Made by a program: the position numbers and the translations under genes
NCBI GenBank assembly: GCA_017540825.1
Contig: JAFYAH010000040.1
Coordinates: 1 to 34,622, forward strand
Length of the DNA stretch: 34,622 nt
Origin: Candidatus Methanomethylophilaceae archaeon
GTDB lineage: Archaea > Thermoplasmatota > Thermoplasmata > Methanomassiliicoccales > Methanomethylophilaceae
Direction of reading: 5' to 3'
Shown here: positions 8,002-16,995 of the stretch, piece after piece
Numbering within the stretch: position 1 is the first letter of the stretch
Layout: the number at the start of each line of letters is the position of its first letter
The notes under the pieces: generated by a model
Told to the model about the DNA's origin: nothing
Databases searched by the model: none
The model's input: only the letters and a program-made list of their open reading frames with translations

Positions 8002-11000
8002 ATGAAAGCAGTCTGCATATCGATAGGCGCCAACCACGGCCATGTCATGGACAACGCAGCCAAGAGCCTCCGCGACGAGGGCTACGACGTGGAGGTCGTC
8101 GGCGCCGACTCCTGCGACATGGACGCCGACGTGCTGTTCAACGAGAGGATCCTCGGAGAGGTGAAGAGCAGCGACGTCGTGTTCGTGAGGGTCCACGGGG
8201 ACGTCACCTTCTTCAAGAGGTTCTCCAAGCTGGAGCAGACGGTTTCGTCCTGCGGGGTGAGCACGTATCTGATGTGCGACAGCGAGGTCCGGGTCACCGA
8301 CGAGCACAGGCACCTCTTCCTAGGGACGGACGAGGACTTCGACCTCATAACGAGGTTCATGGCCTCCGGCGGGGACGAGAACAACAGGTCCCTGCTTCTC
8401 TGGGCGCTGAAGGCCTTCGACGGAGCCGACGTCGAGATACCCGAGCCGGTCCTCCTGCCCGCCCAGGGGGCATACACCCTGGAGCACAGGCTGCTGGACA
8501 TAGACGAGGCGCTGGCTTCGATGAGGGGCGACCGGCCCAAGGTATGCGTCCTCTTCCACCAGAGGTTCTGGGTGGACGGCAACTGCGGGGGCGTGGACGG
8601 GATGCTGAAGGCCCTGGAGGAGCGCGGAGCCGATGCGATCGGCGTCTTCACGATGACGTATCCCGACGACGCCATCGGGGCGATCGGGATAGGGGCGCTC
8701 GTCGACAGGCACCTCCTGAAGGACGGGAGGCCGCTGGTGGACTGCGTCGTGCAGACCATGGGCTTCTCCCAGACGATGAGGCCGAAGGCGGGCGTGTTCG
8801 AGCAGACCTGCGACGACGACCTGTTCGCCAGGCTGGGAGTCCCCGTGATCCAGGCGATACACCTGTACGGCCCGGCAAAGAAGTGGAGGGACAGCATATA
8901 CGGCCTCACCGGGTCCGAGATAGCCGGCGCTGTGGTGAGCACGGAGTACGACGGGCAGATAATCACCGTCCCGATAGCCGGGTACGAGGTGGAGGACGAC
9001 GGGCGCCGCAGGTACAGGCCGCTGGAGGACAGGTGCCGCATGGTGGCGGACGCCGCGTTCATGTGGGCGAGCCTCAGGAGGAAGCCCGAATCGGAGAAGA
9101 GGGCGGCGATACTGCTTTACATGTACCCGCCGAGGAACGACCTCGCCGGAGGGGCGTCCGGGCTGGACACCCTGGAGAGCGTGGCCAGGCTCCTAGGGTC
9201 CATGGCCGAGAGGGGATACCGGCTGGACTGGGTCCCCGCTGACGGGAGGGAGCTGGCCGACAGGCTTCTGGCCGGCGTCACGAACGACAACGCCTGGCTC
9301 TCCGACCAGGAGCTGAGGCGGAGGGCCGAGGTGCGGGCGAAGGCTTCCGACTACCAGGGATGGCTGTCCGAGGAGCCCGATGCCATACGCGATGCTCTGG
9401 AGGAAGGCTGGGGGGACGCCCCGGGCGACGTCCACGTGCTGGACGGGGACTTCCTGGTCCCGGGGCTGGTGAACGGCAACGTCTTCGTGGGATTCCAGCC
9501 GGACCGCGGGAAGTGCGACTCGTCGGCATACCACGACCCTGAGCTTGCTCCGCCGCACCAGTACCTGGCGTTCTACAGGTGGCTCAAGCGCGTGTTCCGC
9601 GCCGACGCCGTGATACATGTCGGGACACACGGGACCCAGGAGTGGCTCCCGGGGAAGAGCGTGGGGCTGTCCAGGAAGTGCTTCCCGGACGCGGTCCTGG
9701 ACTCTCTGCCCGACATCTACCCGTACATCATAGACAACCCCGGGGAGGGCATGCAGGCCAAGCGCAGGGGCTATGCGGCGGTCGTCACGCACATGATCCC
9801 TGCGATGACCCGGGCCGAGGCCTACGACGAGATATCAGAGCTGGAGTCCGCTCTGCAGCTCAGGATGCGCGCTAAGGCCACCAACATGGAGGAGAGCGTC
9901 CGGAACGCGGAGCAGAGGATCTACGACATCGTCAAGGCCATGGACCTGTTCTCGGACCTGGGCATAGAAGACTCCCTGGAAGGGGTGGCGGAGCGGATAG
10001 AGGACGTCTACGACTACGTAGTCGAGGTGAAGGACGCCCTGATCGCCGACGGGCTACACGTCCTCGGTAAGGCGCCCGAGGGGGACCTCCTCAAGGAGGC
10101 CGTCTACAGCATGGTGAGGGTCTCCAACGGCGATGTGCAGTCCATCAGGAGCGCCGTGGCGGAGGACATGGGCCTCGACTTCCAGAGCGCCCTCCAGGAC
10201 CCTTCCGGCACCACAGGCGGCCGTCTGAACGGGGACATAGTGGACGAGGTCGACGCCGAGTGCCGCAGGATAATAGGGCTCCTCGTAGACGGGAAGGACG
10301 TCGCTCTCGGACCCCATGTAGCGCCCGTGGCGGAATTCGTCAGAGGCTTCCTGATCCCGGCGATAGGAAGGACCGGCGACGAGATAGGCAGCATCCTTAA
10401 GGCCCTGGACGGAGGGTTCGTGGAGCCGGGGCCGTCAGGTTGCCCCACCCGCGGGAGGGCCAGGGTGCTCCCTACAGGACGCAACTTCTATTCCATAGAC
10501 CCGGATGGGATACCCTGGGCGTCCAGCTGGGAGATCGGCCGCAGGATGGCCGACCAGATGATCGAGAGGTACGTGGAGTCCAACGGGGCGTATCCCAGGG
10601 CTGCCGGGGTGGTCGTCTGGGCCACCGACACCATGAGGACCGGCGGGGACGACATCTCGTACGTCCTCTGGCTGATGGGACTCCGTCCGCTCTGGACCGA
10701 GTTCGGCGGAAGGGTCACGGGCCTCGAGGTGGTGCCGCTTCAGGAGCTGGGCCGCCCCAGGGTGGACGTGACGCTGAGGATAAGCGGGCTCTTCCGCGAC
10801 GCGTTCCCGAACCTGGTCCAGCTGATAGACGAGGGGGTGAGGACGATCTCGCAGCTGGACGAGTCCGACGAGGACAACGCCCTCGCGGCCAACCTAAGAA
10901 AGGACGTGCTGGAGGCCGTCCTCTCCGGGATTCCCGAGGACCAGGCCAGGAGGGACGCCCAGATCAGAGTCTTCGGGGACGCTCCGGGCAGCTACGGGTG

Positions 11001-11685
11001 CGGGGTGAACACCCTGATAACCAACGGCAGGTGGAAGACGGTGGAGGACCTGGGAGGCTCCTACATCGACCACGGGTGCTTCGGCTACGGGAAAGGATAT
11101 GACGGGAGGCCGATGCCCGGGCTCTTCAGGAAGAGGATGGGGCAGCTGGACGTGGCCGTCAAGAACCACAACAACAGGGAGGTCGACCTGTTCGACATGG
11201 ACGACGACTACGACTTCCTGGGAGGCATGCTGGCCGCCGTCAAGGCATCGGGCGGTTCCGCCGAGGCCTTCATGGGCGACTCCTCCGACACCGAGAACCT
11301 CAAGTCCAGGACGCTCCACGAGGAGTGCTCGTTCGTGTTCCGCAGCAAGGTCAACAACCCCAAGTGGCTGGAAGGACTCAAGAGGCACGGATACAGGGGG
11401 GCGCAGGACGTCTCCCAGCTGTTCGACTACGTGATGGGATGGAGCGCCACCTCCGGGGTCATCGACGGGTGGATGTATGAGTCCCTGGCCGAGAGGTTCG
11501 TCCTGGACGAGCCCACGAGGGAGTGGGTCATGAGGGAGAACCCTTACGCCATGATGAACATGCTGGAGCGCCTGGAGGAGGCCGTCTGCAGGGGCCTTTG
11601 GGACGCCGACGAGGAGATGAGGGAGAAGCTGGACTCGCTCGCCGGAGAGATCGAGGGGAGGCTGGAGGACCTCACGGACCGCTGA
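8002..11685 (+). CDS. CobN/BchH-type chelatase large subunit, copy 2
   Basis: 1227 residues, colinear with copy 1 over its full length. The signature GTHGTQEWLPG is at 541-551 (Leu to Gln against copy 1), followed by YPYIIDNPGEGMQAKRR. Other shared blocks are PTGRNFYSIDPDG, VVWATDTMRTGGDD and LGRPRVDVTLRISGLFRDAF. The two copies look about half identical by eye, with more drift in the N-terminal third and in the helical region after the signature, so the duplication is old. The ATG has no Shine-Dalgarno site. With only one I/D pair nearby, both large subunits may share the motor and differ in metal or tetrapyrrole. It ends 15 bases before the convergent xseB stop. Substrate is unknown; a cobaltochelatase is the default guess. 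Confidence 0.9.
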   Translation: MKAVCISIGANHGHVMDNAAKSLRDEGYDVEVVGADSCDMDADVLFNERILGEVKSSDVVFVRVHGDVTFFKRFSKLEQTVSSCGVSTYLMCDSEVRVTDEHRHLFLGTDEDFDLITRFMASGGDENNRSLLLWALKAFDGADVEIPEPVLLPAQGAYTLEHRLLDIDEALASMRGDRPKVCVLFHQRFWVDGNCGGVDGMLKALEERGADAIGVFTMTYPDDAIGAIGIGALVDRHLLKDGRPLVDCVVQTMGFSQTMRPKAGVFEQTCDDDLFARLGVPVIQAIHLYGPAKKWRDSIYGLTGSEIAGAVVSTEYDGQIITVPIAGYEVEDDGRRRYRPLEDRCRMVADAAFMWASLRRKPESEKRAAILLYMYPPRNDLAGGASGLDTLESVARLLGSMAERGYRLDWVPADGRELADRLLAGVTNDNAWLSDQELRRRAEVRAKASDYQGWLSEEPDAIRDALEEGWGDAPGDVHVLDGDFLVPGLVNGNVFVGFQPDRGKCDSSAYHDPELAPPHQYLAFYRWLKRVFRADAVIHVGTHGTQEWLPGKSVGLSRKCFPDAVLDSLPDIYPYIIDNPGEGMQAKRRGYAAVVTHMIPAMTRAEAYDEISELESALQLRMRAKATNMEESVRNAEQRIYDIVKAMDLFSDLGIEDSLEGVAERIEDVYDYVVEVKDALIADGLHVLGKAPEGDLLKEAVYSMVRVSNGDVQSIRSAVAEDMGLDFQSALQDPSGTTGGRLNGDIVDEVDAECRRIIGLLVDGKDVALGPHVAPVAEFVRGFLIPAIGRTGDEIGSILKALDGGFVEPGPSGCPTRGRARVLPTGRNFYSIDPDGIPWASSWEIGRRMADQMIERYVESNGAYPRAAGVVVWATDTMRTGGDDISYVLWLMGLRPLWTEFGGRVTGLEVVPLQELGRPRVDVTLRISGLFRDAFPNLVQLIDEGVRTISQLDESDEDNALAANLRKDVLEAVLSGIPEDQARRDAQIRVFGDAPGSYGCGVNTLITNGRWKTVEDLGGSYIDHGCFGYGKGYDGRPMPGLFRKRMGQLDVAVKNHNNREVDLFDMDDDYDFLGGMLAAVKASGGSAEAFMGDSSDTENLKSRTLHEECSFVFRSKVNNPKWLEGLKRHGYRGAQDVSQLFDYVMGWSATSGVIDGWMYESLAERFVLDEPTREWVMRENPYAMMNMLERLEEAVCRGLWDADEEMREKLDSLAGEIEGRLEDLTDR

Positions 11686-11700
11686 AGCCTCCCTCGCGGG

Positions 11701-11952
11701 TCATTCGAAGTCCGTCTCGACGACGCCGCTGGACGTCTCTAGGATCTTCTTTATCCTTCTCTGGCCGTCGTCGAGGACCTTCTTGCAGTGGTTCCTGAGG
11801 ATCACCGCTTTCTCGTAGATCTCCAGGCTCTGGTCCAGGTCGGTCCCTCCGGCCTCCAGCTTCTCAACCAGCGACTCGAGCTGCTGGATGCTCTCTTCGA
11901 AGGACATCTTGCCGACCTCTTCGGCGAATCTCGCGCTCTCTTCCTCGTTCAT
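11701..11952 (-). CDS. xseB: Exonuclease VII small subunit
   Basis: 83 residues, the usual XseB length. The body matches the family: SFEESIQQLESLVEKLEAG, then LDQSLEIYEKAV, then a C-K-K-V-L segment and Q-R-R-I-K-K-I. It forms a helical hairpin that coats the coiled-coil arm of XseA in the ExoVII holoenzyme, which degrades single-stranded DNA from both ends without metal. Its ATG at 11952 overlaps the xseA stop by 4 bases, a classic translational-coupling arrangement. ExoVII is a bacterial-type enzyme with patchy occurrence in archaea, so lateral origin is likely. Confidence 0.93.
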   Translation of the reverse strand: MNEEESARFAEEVGKMSFEESIQQLESLVEKLEAGGTDLDQSLEIYEKAVILRNHCKKVLDDGQRRIKKILETSSGVVETDFE

Positions 11953-13481
11953 CTCTTCATCTCCTTTTCTTTAACTTCTGCGACGGCCGACCCGTCCCTC
12001 ATGTGGATGGTGACCATGTCCCCTTTCGACATCGATCCCGCCGAGGTGAGGACGTCCCCTTCGGCGGATGTTATGAACCCATAGCCTCTGCTGAGGACGT
12101 TCAGGGGGTTCAGCCCCTCCAGGTTCCTAGAAGCGGTCTCCAGGGAGGACGCGAGCCTTTCCGCGATGCCTTCCATCGCCTTGTCCGGCCTGGAGCCGAT
12201 CGCGACCATGCGCATGTCGCACCCCTTCATCTTATCAGCAGCCTTGGACGCTATCTTGTCGAGCATCGAGTCCAGGGCCAGCCTCTTCCCGTCCATGTCC
12301 GACATTATCGCCTCGGGCATGATCCTGGCCGCCGACAGCCCGTACCTGGACGAGGCCGCGTCCGAGACCGACCTGAGCGCCCTGGCGGCCCTGGAAGACA
12401 GATCCTCGAGGTACCCTGACTTGTGCTCCATCCACTGCTCCGTGCGCCCCGACGACATCCTGCTGGAGGCCATTTCCACGCGGTTGCCCGCCCTCTCCAT
12501 GACAAGGGACATGGCTTTGTTCGACCTCTCGGACAGGTCGTCGACCTGCATGACCCTGATGTACATCTCGTTCATCACCGTGCTCAGGGACACCCTCTTC
12601 CCGAGGTTCTCCAGGCGGTCCTCCATGGACCTGGAAACGGACTCCAGCGTCTTCGTGGCCCGGAGCATCATCGACTCCACATCAGAGACGACCTCTGTTC
12701 TGTCCCTGAGGATCAGGGCGGCCGCCCCTGTTGGGGTGGGGGCGCGCAGGTCGGCGGAGAAGTCGGCGATCGTGAAGTCCGTCTCGTGCCCCACGGCCGA
12801 TACCACAGGCGTCTTGGAGGCGACGATGGCCCTGGCGACGATCTCCTCGTTGAACGGCCACAGGTCCTCTAGGGACCCTCCGCCTCTGGCGACGATGATC
12901 ACGTCCACGCCGAAGCGGTTTAGCAGCTCTATCCCTGCGACAATGGTCTTGGCCGCTCCTTCTCCCTGGACCTGCGAAGGCGCGAGGAAGATGTCGGCCG
13001 GGAACCTGTTGGCCGACGTGGTTATTATGTCGTGTATGACTGCGCCGCTCTCCGACGTCACGACCCCTATCCTGCGGGGGTACAGCGGCATCTTGCGCTT
13101 CCTGGACTCGTCGAACAGCCCCTCTTCCTTCAGCCTGCTCTTCAGCTCTTCGAACTTTATGTAGAGGTCGCCGATCCCGGAGCGCCTCATCGTCTCGACG
13201 ACGAACTGGTACTTCCCTGTCTGGGGGTAGACGTCCGCGCTTCCGAAAGCCTCGACCTTGTCCCCGTCCCTGGGCTCGAAGGTCATGTTCTGGCGGCTCC
13301 TTGCGAATAGGACGGCTGCCACGGCCCCGGTCGGGTCCTTGAGGGTGAAATAATAGTGTCCCGACGCATACTTTTTGATCCCGGAGATCTCTCCGGAGAC
13401 CCAGATGTTAGTGACGCTGGCATGCTTCAGCAGGGTCTTCACCCTGTTGTTGAGCTGCGTAACGGTCATCGTCTCGGACAT
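11949..13481 (-). CDS. xseA: Exonuclease VII large subunit
   Basis: 510 residues from the ATG at 13481; a longer frame upstream is not used because it would run over the promoter and divergent start. Domains in order: N-terminal OB fold (about 5-100, starting TVTQLNNRVKTLL, with NIWVSGEISG), the catalytic core with RGGGSLEDLWPFNEE (199-213) and GHETDFTIADFSADLRAPTP (231-250), a long coiled-coil arm (about 260-450), and the closing NVLSRGYGFIT segment. All hallmark residues of the family are present. It acts in the cytoplasm on single-stranded DNA produced in repair. The subunit is slightly longer than many bacterial XseA proteins. It is the first gene of the xseA-xseB operon. Confidence 0.95.
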   Translation of the reverse strand: MSETMTVTQLNNRVKTLLKHASVTNIWVSGEISGIKKYASGHYYFTLKDPTGAVAAVLFARSRQNMTFEPRDGDKVEAFGSADVYPQTGKYQFVVETMRRSGIGDLYIKFEELKSRLKEEGLFDESRKRKMPLYPRRIGVVTSESGAVIHDIITTSANRFPADIFLAPSQVQGEGAAKTIVAGIELLNRFGVDVIIVARGGGSLEDLWPFNEEIVARAIVASKTPVVSAVGHETDFTIADFSADLRAPTPTGAAALILRDRTEVVSDVESMMLRATKTLESVSRSMEDRLENLGKRVSLSTVMNEMYIRVMQVDDLSERSNKAMSLVMERAGNRVEMASSRMSSGRTEQWMEHKSGYLEDLSSRAARALRSVSDAASSRYGLSAARIMPEAIMSDMDGKRLALDSMLDKIASKAADKMKGCDMRMVAIGSRPDKAMEGIAERLASSLETASRNLEGLNPLNVLSRGYGFITSAEGDVLTSAGSMSKGDMVTIHMRDGSAVAEVKEKEMKR

Positions 13482-13502
13482 CGGCCGGCAATGTCCTTCT
13501 CG

Positions 13503-13512
13503 TTTTAATATC
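13503..13512 (-). promoter_or_regulatory. TATA box of xseA
   Basis: On the minus strand GATATTAAAA lies 22-31 bases before the xseA ATG, a spacing that predicts a transcript starting at or just before the start codon. Confidence 0.45.
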
Positions 13513-13575
13513 TGTATGCTCGCAGGGACTGGCGATGGCTGGGCGGCTGCGGAACAGTAAAAACCCAAGTAGCGG

Positions 13576-14973
13576 ATGTCGGGAAGGATGAGCTGGATCG
13601 GAGACAAGGCGGACGCTTACTTCGGCATAAGCGAGAGGGGGTCGACCCTCTCCGCGGAGATCAGAGGGGGCGCCATCACGTTCCTGTCGATGTCGTACAT
13701 ACTGGTCGTGAACCCTTACATCCTGGGGCCTGCGGCCGAGGGGTATACATTCAGCCAGCTCTTCACCGCCACCGCTCTCGCGTCGATAGTCGCATGCGTC
13801 CTCATGGGGGTCTATTCCAGGTTCCCCATGGCCCTCGCACCCGGCATGGGCGTCAACGCGTTCCTTTCCTACACCATCTGCCTCGGCATGGGGTTCTCCT
13901 TCGAGCAGGGCCTCATGGTGGTGCTCATATCCGGGGCATTGTTCTTCCTGATAACGGTGACCGGTCTGAGGGCTAGGATCATCGACGCCATTCCCGTGTC
14001 GATGAAGCTGGCCATAACCGCGGGGATAGGGCTTTTCATATCCATAATCGGGCTGTTCAACTCCGGGATCATATCCCACGGAGCCGCCTCGGCGCTGAGC
14101 TTCGGCGTGCTCTCCGACCCCGGGATCCTGCTTTCGATATTCTGCTTAGTCGTGACGGTCGCCCTGTGGTTCAGGGGGCACTGGTTCGCGGTCATCGGAG
14201 GGATGGCGTCCGCCTGGGTTCTCGGCATGTGCCTCACTGCTTGCGGCATAGGCTCCGAGTACGGCCTTCTGCCGGCTCTGGATGATGGCGGGATGGTTTC
14301 CCCACCTGACTTCGCTCTCTTCGGGAAGGTCTTCACCGAGTTCTCGTTCATAGAGGGAGGGATGCTCGTGCCGTTCATAGCTGCCGTGGTGTCGCTGTTC
14401 GTGGTAGACATGTTCGACACCACCGGCACTCTCATAGGAGTGGGCAGCGCCGCAGGGATGGTCGACGGCGAGGGGAGGATCGCCGGCGGCGACAGGGCCA
14501 TGGTCAGCGACGCCGTCGGTTCTGTCGTCGGCGCCGTTTGTGGCACGTGCACCACCACTTCGTTCGTGGAGTCCGTCACGGGGATAGAGTCGGGGGCCCG
14601 CACCGGGATCCTTCCGCTCGTAGTCGCGACTCTATTCGCGGCGTCCTTCCTGATCTCCGGCTTCTTCGCCACTTTCACTAGCGCCTGCACCGTGGGGGCG
14701 CTGGTCCTAGTGGGGATACTGATGATCAAGAACGTGGTGGACATCGACTGGAGGGACCCGGTAGTCTGTGCCTCGTCGTTCCTGACGATATTCATGATGG
14801 GTTTCACCGGGTCGATCACCAACGGGATCGCAATAGGGGTCTTCGTCTACACCGCAGGGGCGCTCCTCACCGGCAGAAAGGGGGAGGTCTCGGGCGTCAT
14901 GTACGTACTGACGGCGGTGTTCCTGCTATATTTCGTGATAATCTACGGCGCTATACCCAACGGATGGGTGTGA
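13576..14973 (+). CDS. NCS2 (AzgA-type) purine permease
   Basis: 465 residues, almost entirely hydrophobic, with about 12-14 predicted membrane segments. AzgA-subfamily motifs are clear: TFLSMSYILVVNPYIL near the N-terminus, ALAPGMGVNAFLSYT, GIGLFISIIGLFNSGII, then VDMFDTTGTLIGVG, DAVGSVVGAVCGTCTTTSFV and ESVTGIESGARTGI. The family carries adenine, guanine or hypoxanthine with protons across the cytoplasmic membrane. The start could be 13576 or the ATG at 13588; a TATA-like CAGTAAAAACC at 13555-13565 would place the transcript start near the second. It is divergent from xseA with a 94-base gap. The 149 bases after its stop (14974-15122) hold only the promoter of the next gene. Confidence 0.92.
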   Translation: MSGRMSWIGDKADAYFGISERGSTLSAEIRGGAITFLSMSYILVVNPYILGPAAEGYTFSQLFTATALASIVACVLMGVYSRFPMALAPGMGVNAFLSYTICLGMGFSFEQGLMVVLISGALFFLITVTGLRARIIDAIPVSMKLAITAGIGLFISIIGLFNSGIISHGAASALSFGVLSDPGILLSIFCLVVTVALWFRGHWFAVIGGMASAWVLGMCLTACGIGSEYGLLPALDDGGMVSPPDFALFGKVFTEFSFIEGGMLVPFIAAVVSLFVVDMFDTTGTLIGVGSAAGMVDGEGRIAGGDRAMVSDAVGSVVGAVCGTCTTTSFVESVTGIESGARTGILPLVVATLFAASFLISGFFATFTSACTVGALVLVGILMIKNVVDIDWRDPVVCASSFLTIFMMGFTGSITNGIAIGVFVYTAGALLTGRKGEVSGVMYVLTAVFLLYFVIIYGAIPNGWV

Positions 14974-15093
14974 CCGTCTTCCGAAGTCGCCCTCGGATTC
15001 CTCGAATCTCTCGAAGGAGGCCAAGGCCGTAAGACATGTACATTCGCCGGGCAGGCCCCTCGTTCTGCGAACAGCGTCTGGCACAGACCCACG

Positions 15094-15102
15094 CTTATCT
15101 AT
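15094..15102 (+). promoter_or_regulatory. TATA-like box of the thioesterase gene
   Basis: CTTATCTAT ends 20 bases before the ATG at 15123, which has no Shine-Dalgarno site; this suggests a leaderless transcript. Confidence 0.4.
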
Positions 15103-15122
15103 CAGAACAGCGGTCAAGGGCC

Positions 15123-15590
15123 ATGAACATGGACGAGCTGAGGTCCAGGATGTCCGAGGACGTGCTGGAGTACGCCGACAGAGTCATGGCGATGTACGAG
15201 GCGCCTTTCGCAAGGGCTATGGGTATAGAGATAGAGAGCGTCGAGAGGGACCGCGTGGTCTGCTCGATGGTCCTGACCTCGACGATGATGAACAGCATGG
15301 GCAGAGGCCACGGCGCCGCCGTCTACGCCTTGATCGACCACGCCTTCGCGATAGCGACGAACCTGGCGGCCGACGGCACCGGCCAGAGCACCGAGGTGAA
15401 GTTCTACAGGCCCGCTTCCGGCAGGCTCACAGCCGAAGCAGTCCCGGTGAACAGGTCCCGCTCCCTGGAGATCTACGAGGTCAGGGTGCTCTCCGAAGAG
15501 AGGAAGCTGATAGCCTCCGCCGTCTGCACTTCGTTCATGCTCAGGAAGCGAGGGCCCTCTGCAGGGCTCAGCTTCCGATGCGCTCTATAA
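15123..15590 (+). CDS. PaaI-like hotdog-fold thioesterase
   Basis: 155 residues. The hotdog signature is MMNSMGRGHGAAVYALIDHA (about 58-77), corresponding to the family's N-x-x-G-x-x-H-G-G-x3-A-L-x-D, with the second Gly of HGG replaced by Ala. Then TEVKFYRPASGRLTAEA and VRVLSEERKLIASAVCTSFM follow, the usual strands. Such proteins hydrolyse acyl- or aryl-CoA thioesters as tetramers in the cytoplasm. The start at 15123 is preferred over the upstream in-frame start at 15036 because a TATA-like box lies just before it and similarity begins after it. It converges on and overlaps the next gene by 23 bases. Substrate unknown. Confidence 0.82.
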   Translation: MNMDELRSRMSEDVLEYADRVMAMYEAPFARAMGIEIESVERDRVVCSMVLTSTMMNSMGRGHGAAVYALIDHAFAIATNLAADGTGQSTEVKFYRPASGRLTAEAVPVNRSRSLEIYEVRVLSEERKLIASAVCTSFMLRKRGPSAGLSFRCAL

Positions 15591-16143
15591 TCGGCTTCTT
15601 CTCCGGGGGCTCTTCGATGCCTACCAGCAGGAACTGCTCCCAGAGGTACCATTTATCGTCTTCGCCTTTACGGAGGTTTATCTTCCTGGGGCTCTCCGCG
15701 CCGCCGGACTTGAGGTTGAGCGTCGCATGCCCCTTGGTCACATAGGACAGCTGGTCGTCAGAGACCCTTACGGTGTACGGCTCTTCCGGGGTGTATCCGT
15801 TCACGGGGGTCGCTCCGTCGAAATACGATCTCGGCACGTAGCTCTGCGCCTGGAAATGGTCGGCTATAAGGTGCTTCTCCACGTTGTTCATGGGACGGGA
15901 TTCCCCCCTCAGGAAGTCCAGCATGGCGAAGCACAGGTCCTTGTCCTTGGGATACACGCACAGTGCCAGCACCGTTAGCGCAGCGGTGTCGAAGGGCGTG
16001 GAGAGCTCGGCTTGAGGCAGGGAGGTGAAGTCTTCAAGAGTCTCAGGAATGCGGTCGAAGACGACATCGACTTCTTTAGTCTCTGTCTGAGCCGTTTTAG
16101 AGACGTCGCTGACCACATTTTTGATGTTTTCAAGCAAACCCAT
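15568..16143 (-). CDS. DUF6935-like protein of unknown function
   Basis: 191 residues from the ATG at 16143, chosen because a GGGAG site lies about 9 bases upstream; an in-frame ATG further up at 16176 would overlap the promoter. After a short N-terminal helix come R-I-P-E-T-L-E-D-F, then FDTAALTVLALCVYPKDKDL, then YVPRSYFDGATPVNGYTPEE, then AESPRKINLRKGEDDKWYLW. I remember this order from a family listed as DUF6935 in gut Firmicutes and archaea; the match is from memory. No signal peptide or membrane segment is visible. Role unknown. It overlaps the thioesterase end by 23 bases on the opposite strand. Confidence 0.72.
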   Translation of the reverse strand: MGLLENIKNVVSDVSKTAQTETKEVDVVFDRIPETLEDFTSLPQAELSTPFDTAALTVLALCVYPKDKDLCFAMLDFLRGESRPMNNVEKHLIADHFQAQSYVPRSYFDGATPVNGYTPEEPYTVRVSDDQLSYVTKGHATLNLKSGGAESPRKINLRKGEDDKWYLWEQFLLVGIEEPPEKKPIIERIGS

Positions 16144-16179
16144 TTTACGTTCTCCCGTTCTCAGACAGGGATGCATCGC

Positions 16180-16647
16180 TCATTTAAATATATAGTTGTA
16201 GAAGGCGTCACGCACATCCCCGATGAGGCTGCGTCCCTGATCCGGGATGATGTCTGTGCCGCATATCCTGGTGTCGATCCCGTCGACCCTGAAATCGACC
16301 GAGACGAACGGCGCGTCATGTATAATCATGTCGCTCGTCTCAAGCTCCCCGTATCCTCTGACGCCGGCTCCCTTGTAGATGCGAAGGATCTCCTCGAACA
16401 GCTCTTCGGAAGGCTCCATCTCGCCGGAGGACTCCTCGTGGTCGAACGACCTGCGATACCTGTAAGTGAGCTTCTTCTCTCCGGACTCCCGCCTGACCAG
16501 GCTGTACTCCTCGCGGATCCCCAGCATCCCTCCGCTGCACAGGTAGCTGCAGGAGAACACTATGCGGTCGAAGCTCCCATATCTCCTTGCCTCTGTTCTC
16601 GGTTCTTCTGGGGGCTTCTTGAACCCCAGGCGCTCCATCAGGGTCAT
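16180..16647 (-). CDS. Hypothetical protein, 155 residues
   Basis: Not recognised. The start is the ATG at 16647, which overlaps the stop of the upstream membrane-protein gene by four bases (ATGA). After a charged N-terminus (KKPPEEPRTEARR) comes FDRIVFSCSYLCSGGMLG (about 25-42) with two cysteines, then alternating hydrophobic/charged strands (YRYRRSF, SVDFRVDGIDTRI) and a final helix DVRDAFYNYIF. The pattern looks like a small alpha/beta cytosolic domain. Coupling to the membrane protein suggests they act together. Confidence 0.7.
   Translation of the reverse strand: MTLMERLGFKKPPEEPRTEARRYGSFDRIVFSCSYLCSGGMLGIREEYSLVRRESGEKKLTYRYRRSFDHEESSGEMEPSEELFEEILRIYKGAGVRGYGELETSDMIIHDAPFVSVDFRVDGIDTRICGTDIIPDQGRSLIGDVRDAFYNYIFK
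16183..16195 (-). promoter_or_regulatory. TATA box of the DUF6935-like gene
   Basis: On the minus strand CTATATATTTAAA lies 40-52 bases before the ATG at 16143, inside the last codons of the upstream gene. It predicts a short leader that contains the GGGAG site. Confidence 0.45.
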
Positions 16648-16964
16648 ATCTCTATGAAGAACAGAGGTTTGACGTCTGATTTGAAGAGGTAGTACAGCAC
16701 GAGTATCCCGAACACCAGCGGGATTATCCCGAACGGGAACGGGACTGCCAGAAACGTCATAGCGATGCTTGCTACGGAGACCGCTATTCCTGCGTACCAT
16801 GCCGCTTTCATGAGCTTCCTGCATCCGAACGCCACGAACACGAACGCGATTCCCGCTATCGTCAGCGGATAGAAGGCCAGGAAGCCCATGAGCACGTCGA
16901 TGGACCCGGACACCAGGCACAGCGCGCACAGCGCCTTCAGGTCTTTGTATTCGGCTTCTTCCAT
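16644..16964 (-). CDS. Small membrane protein, 106 residues
   Basis: After a short acidic N-terminus (MEEAEYKDL) there are about four hydrophobic segments: roughly 11-30, 32-48, 54-73 and 76-94, the last containing FPFGIIPLVFGILVLYYLF. The protein is an integral membrane protein of unknown function. Its leaderless-type TATA box at 16986-16995 overlaps the end of the P-type ATPase gene. It is coupled by a 4-base overlap to the 155-residue gene downstream. Confidence 0.72.
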   Translation of the reverse strand: MEEAEYKDLKALCALCLVSGSIDVLMGFLAFYPLTIAGIAFVFVAFGCRKLMKAAWYAGIAVSVASIAMTFLAVPFPFGIIPLVFGILVLYYLFKSDVKPLFFIEI

Positions 16965-16985
16965 GAGCCGAAATTTGCATTTTAT

Positions 16986-16995
16986 GGTTAAATAT
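16986..16995 (-). promoter_or_regulatory. TATA box of the small membrane protein gene
   Basis: On the minus strand ATATTTAACC lies 22 bases before the ATG at 16964, with no Shine-Dalgarno site between them. Confidence 0.45.

Noticed and set aside
13482-13607. Upstream extension of xseA to 552 residues
   Set aside because: The added 42 residues do not resemble the OB-fold start and would cover the TATA box and the divergent permease start.
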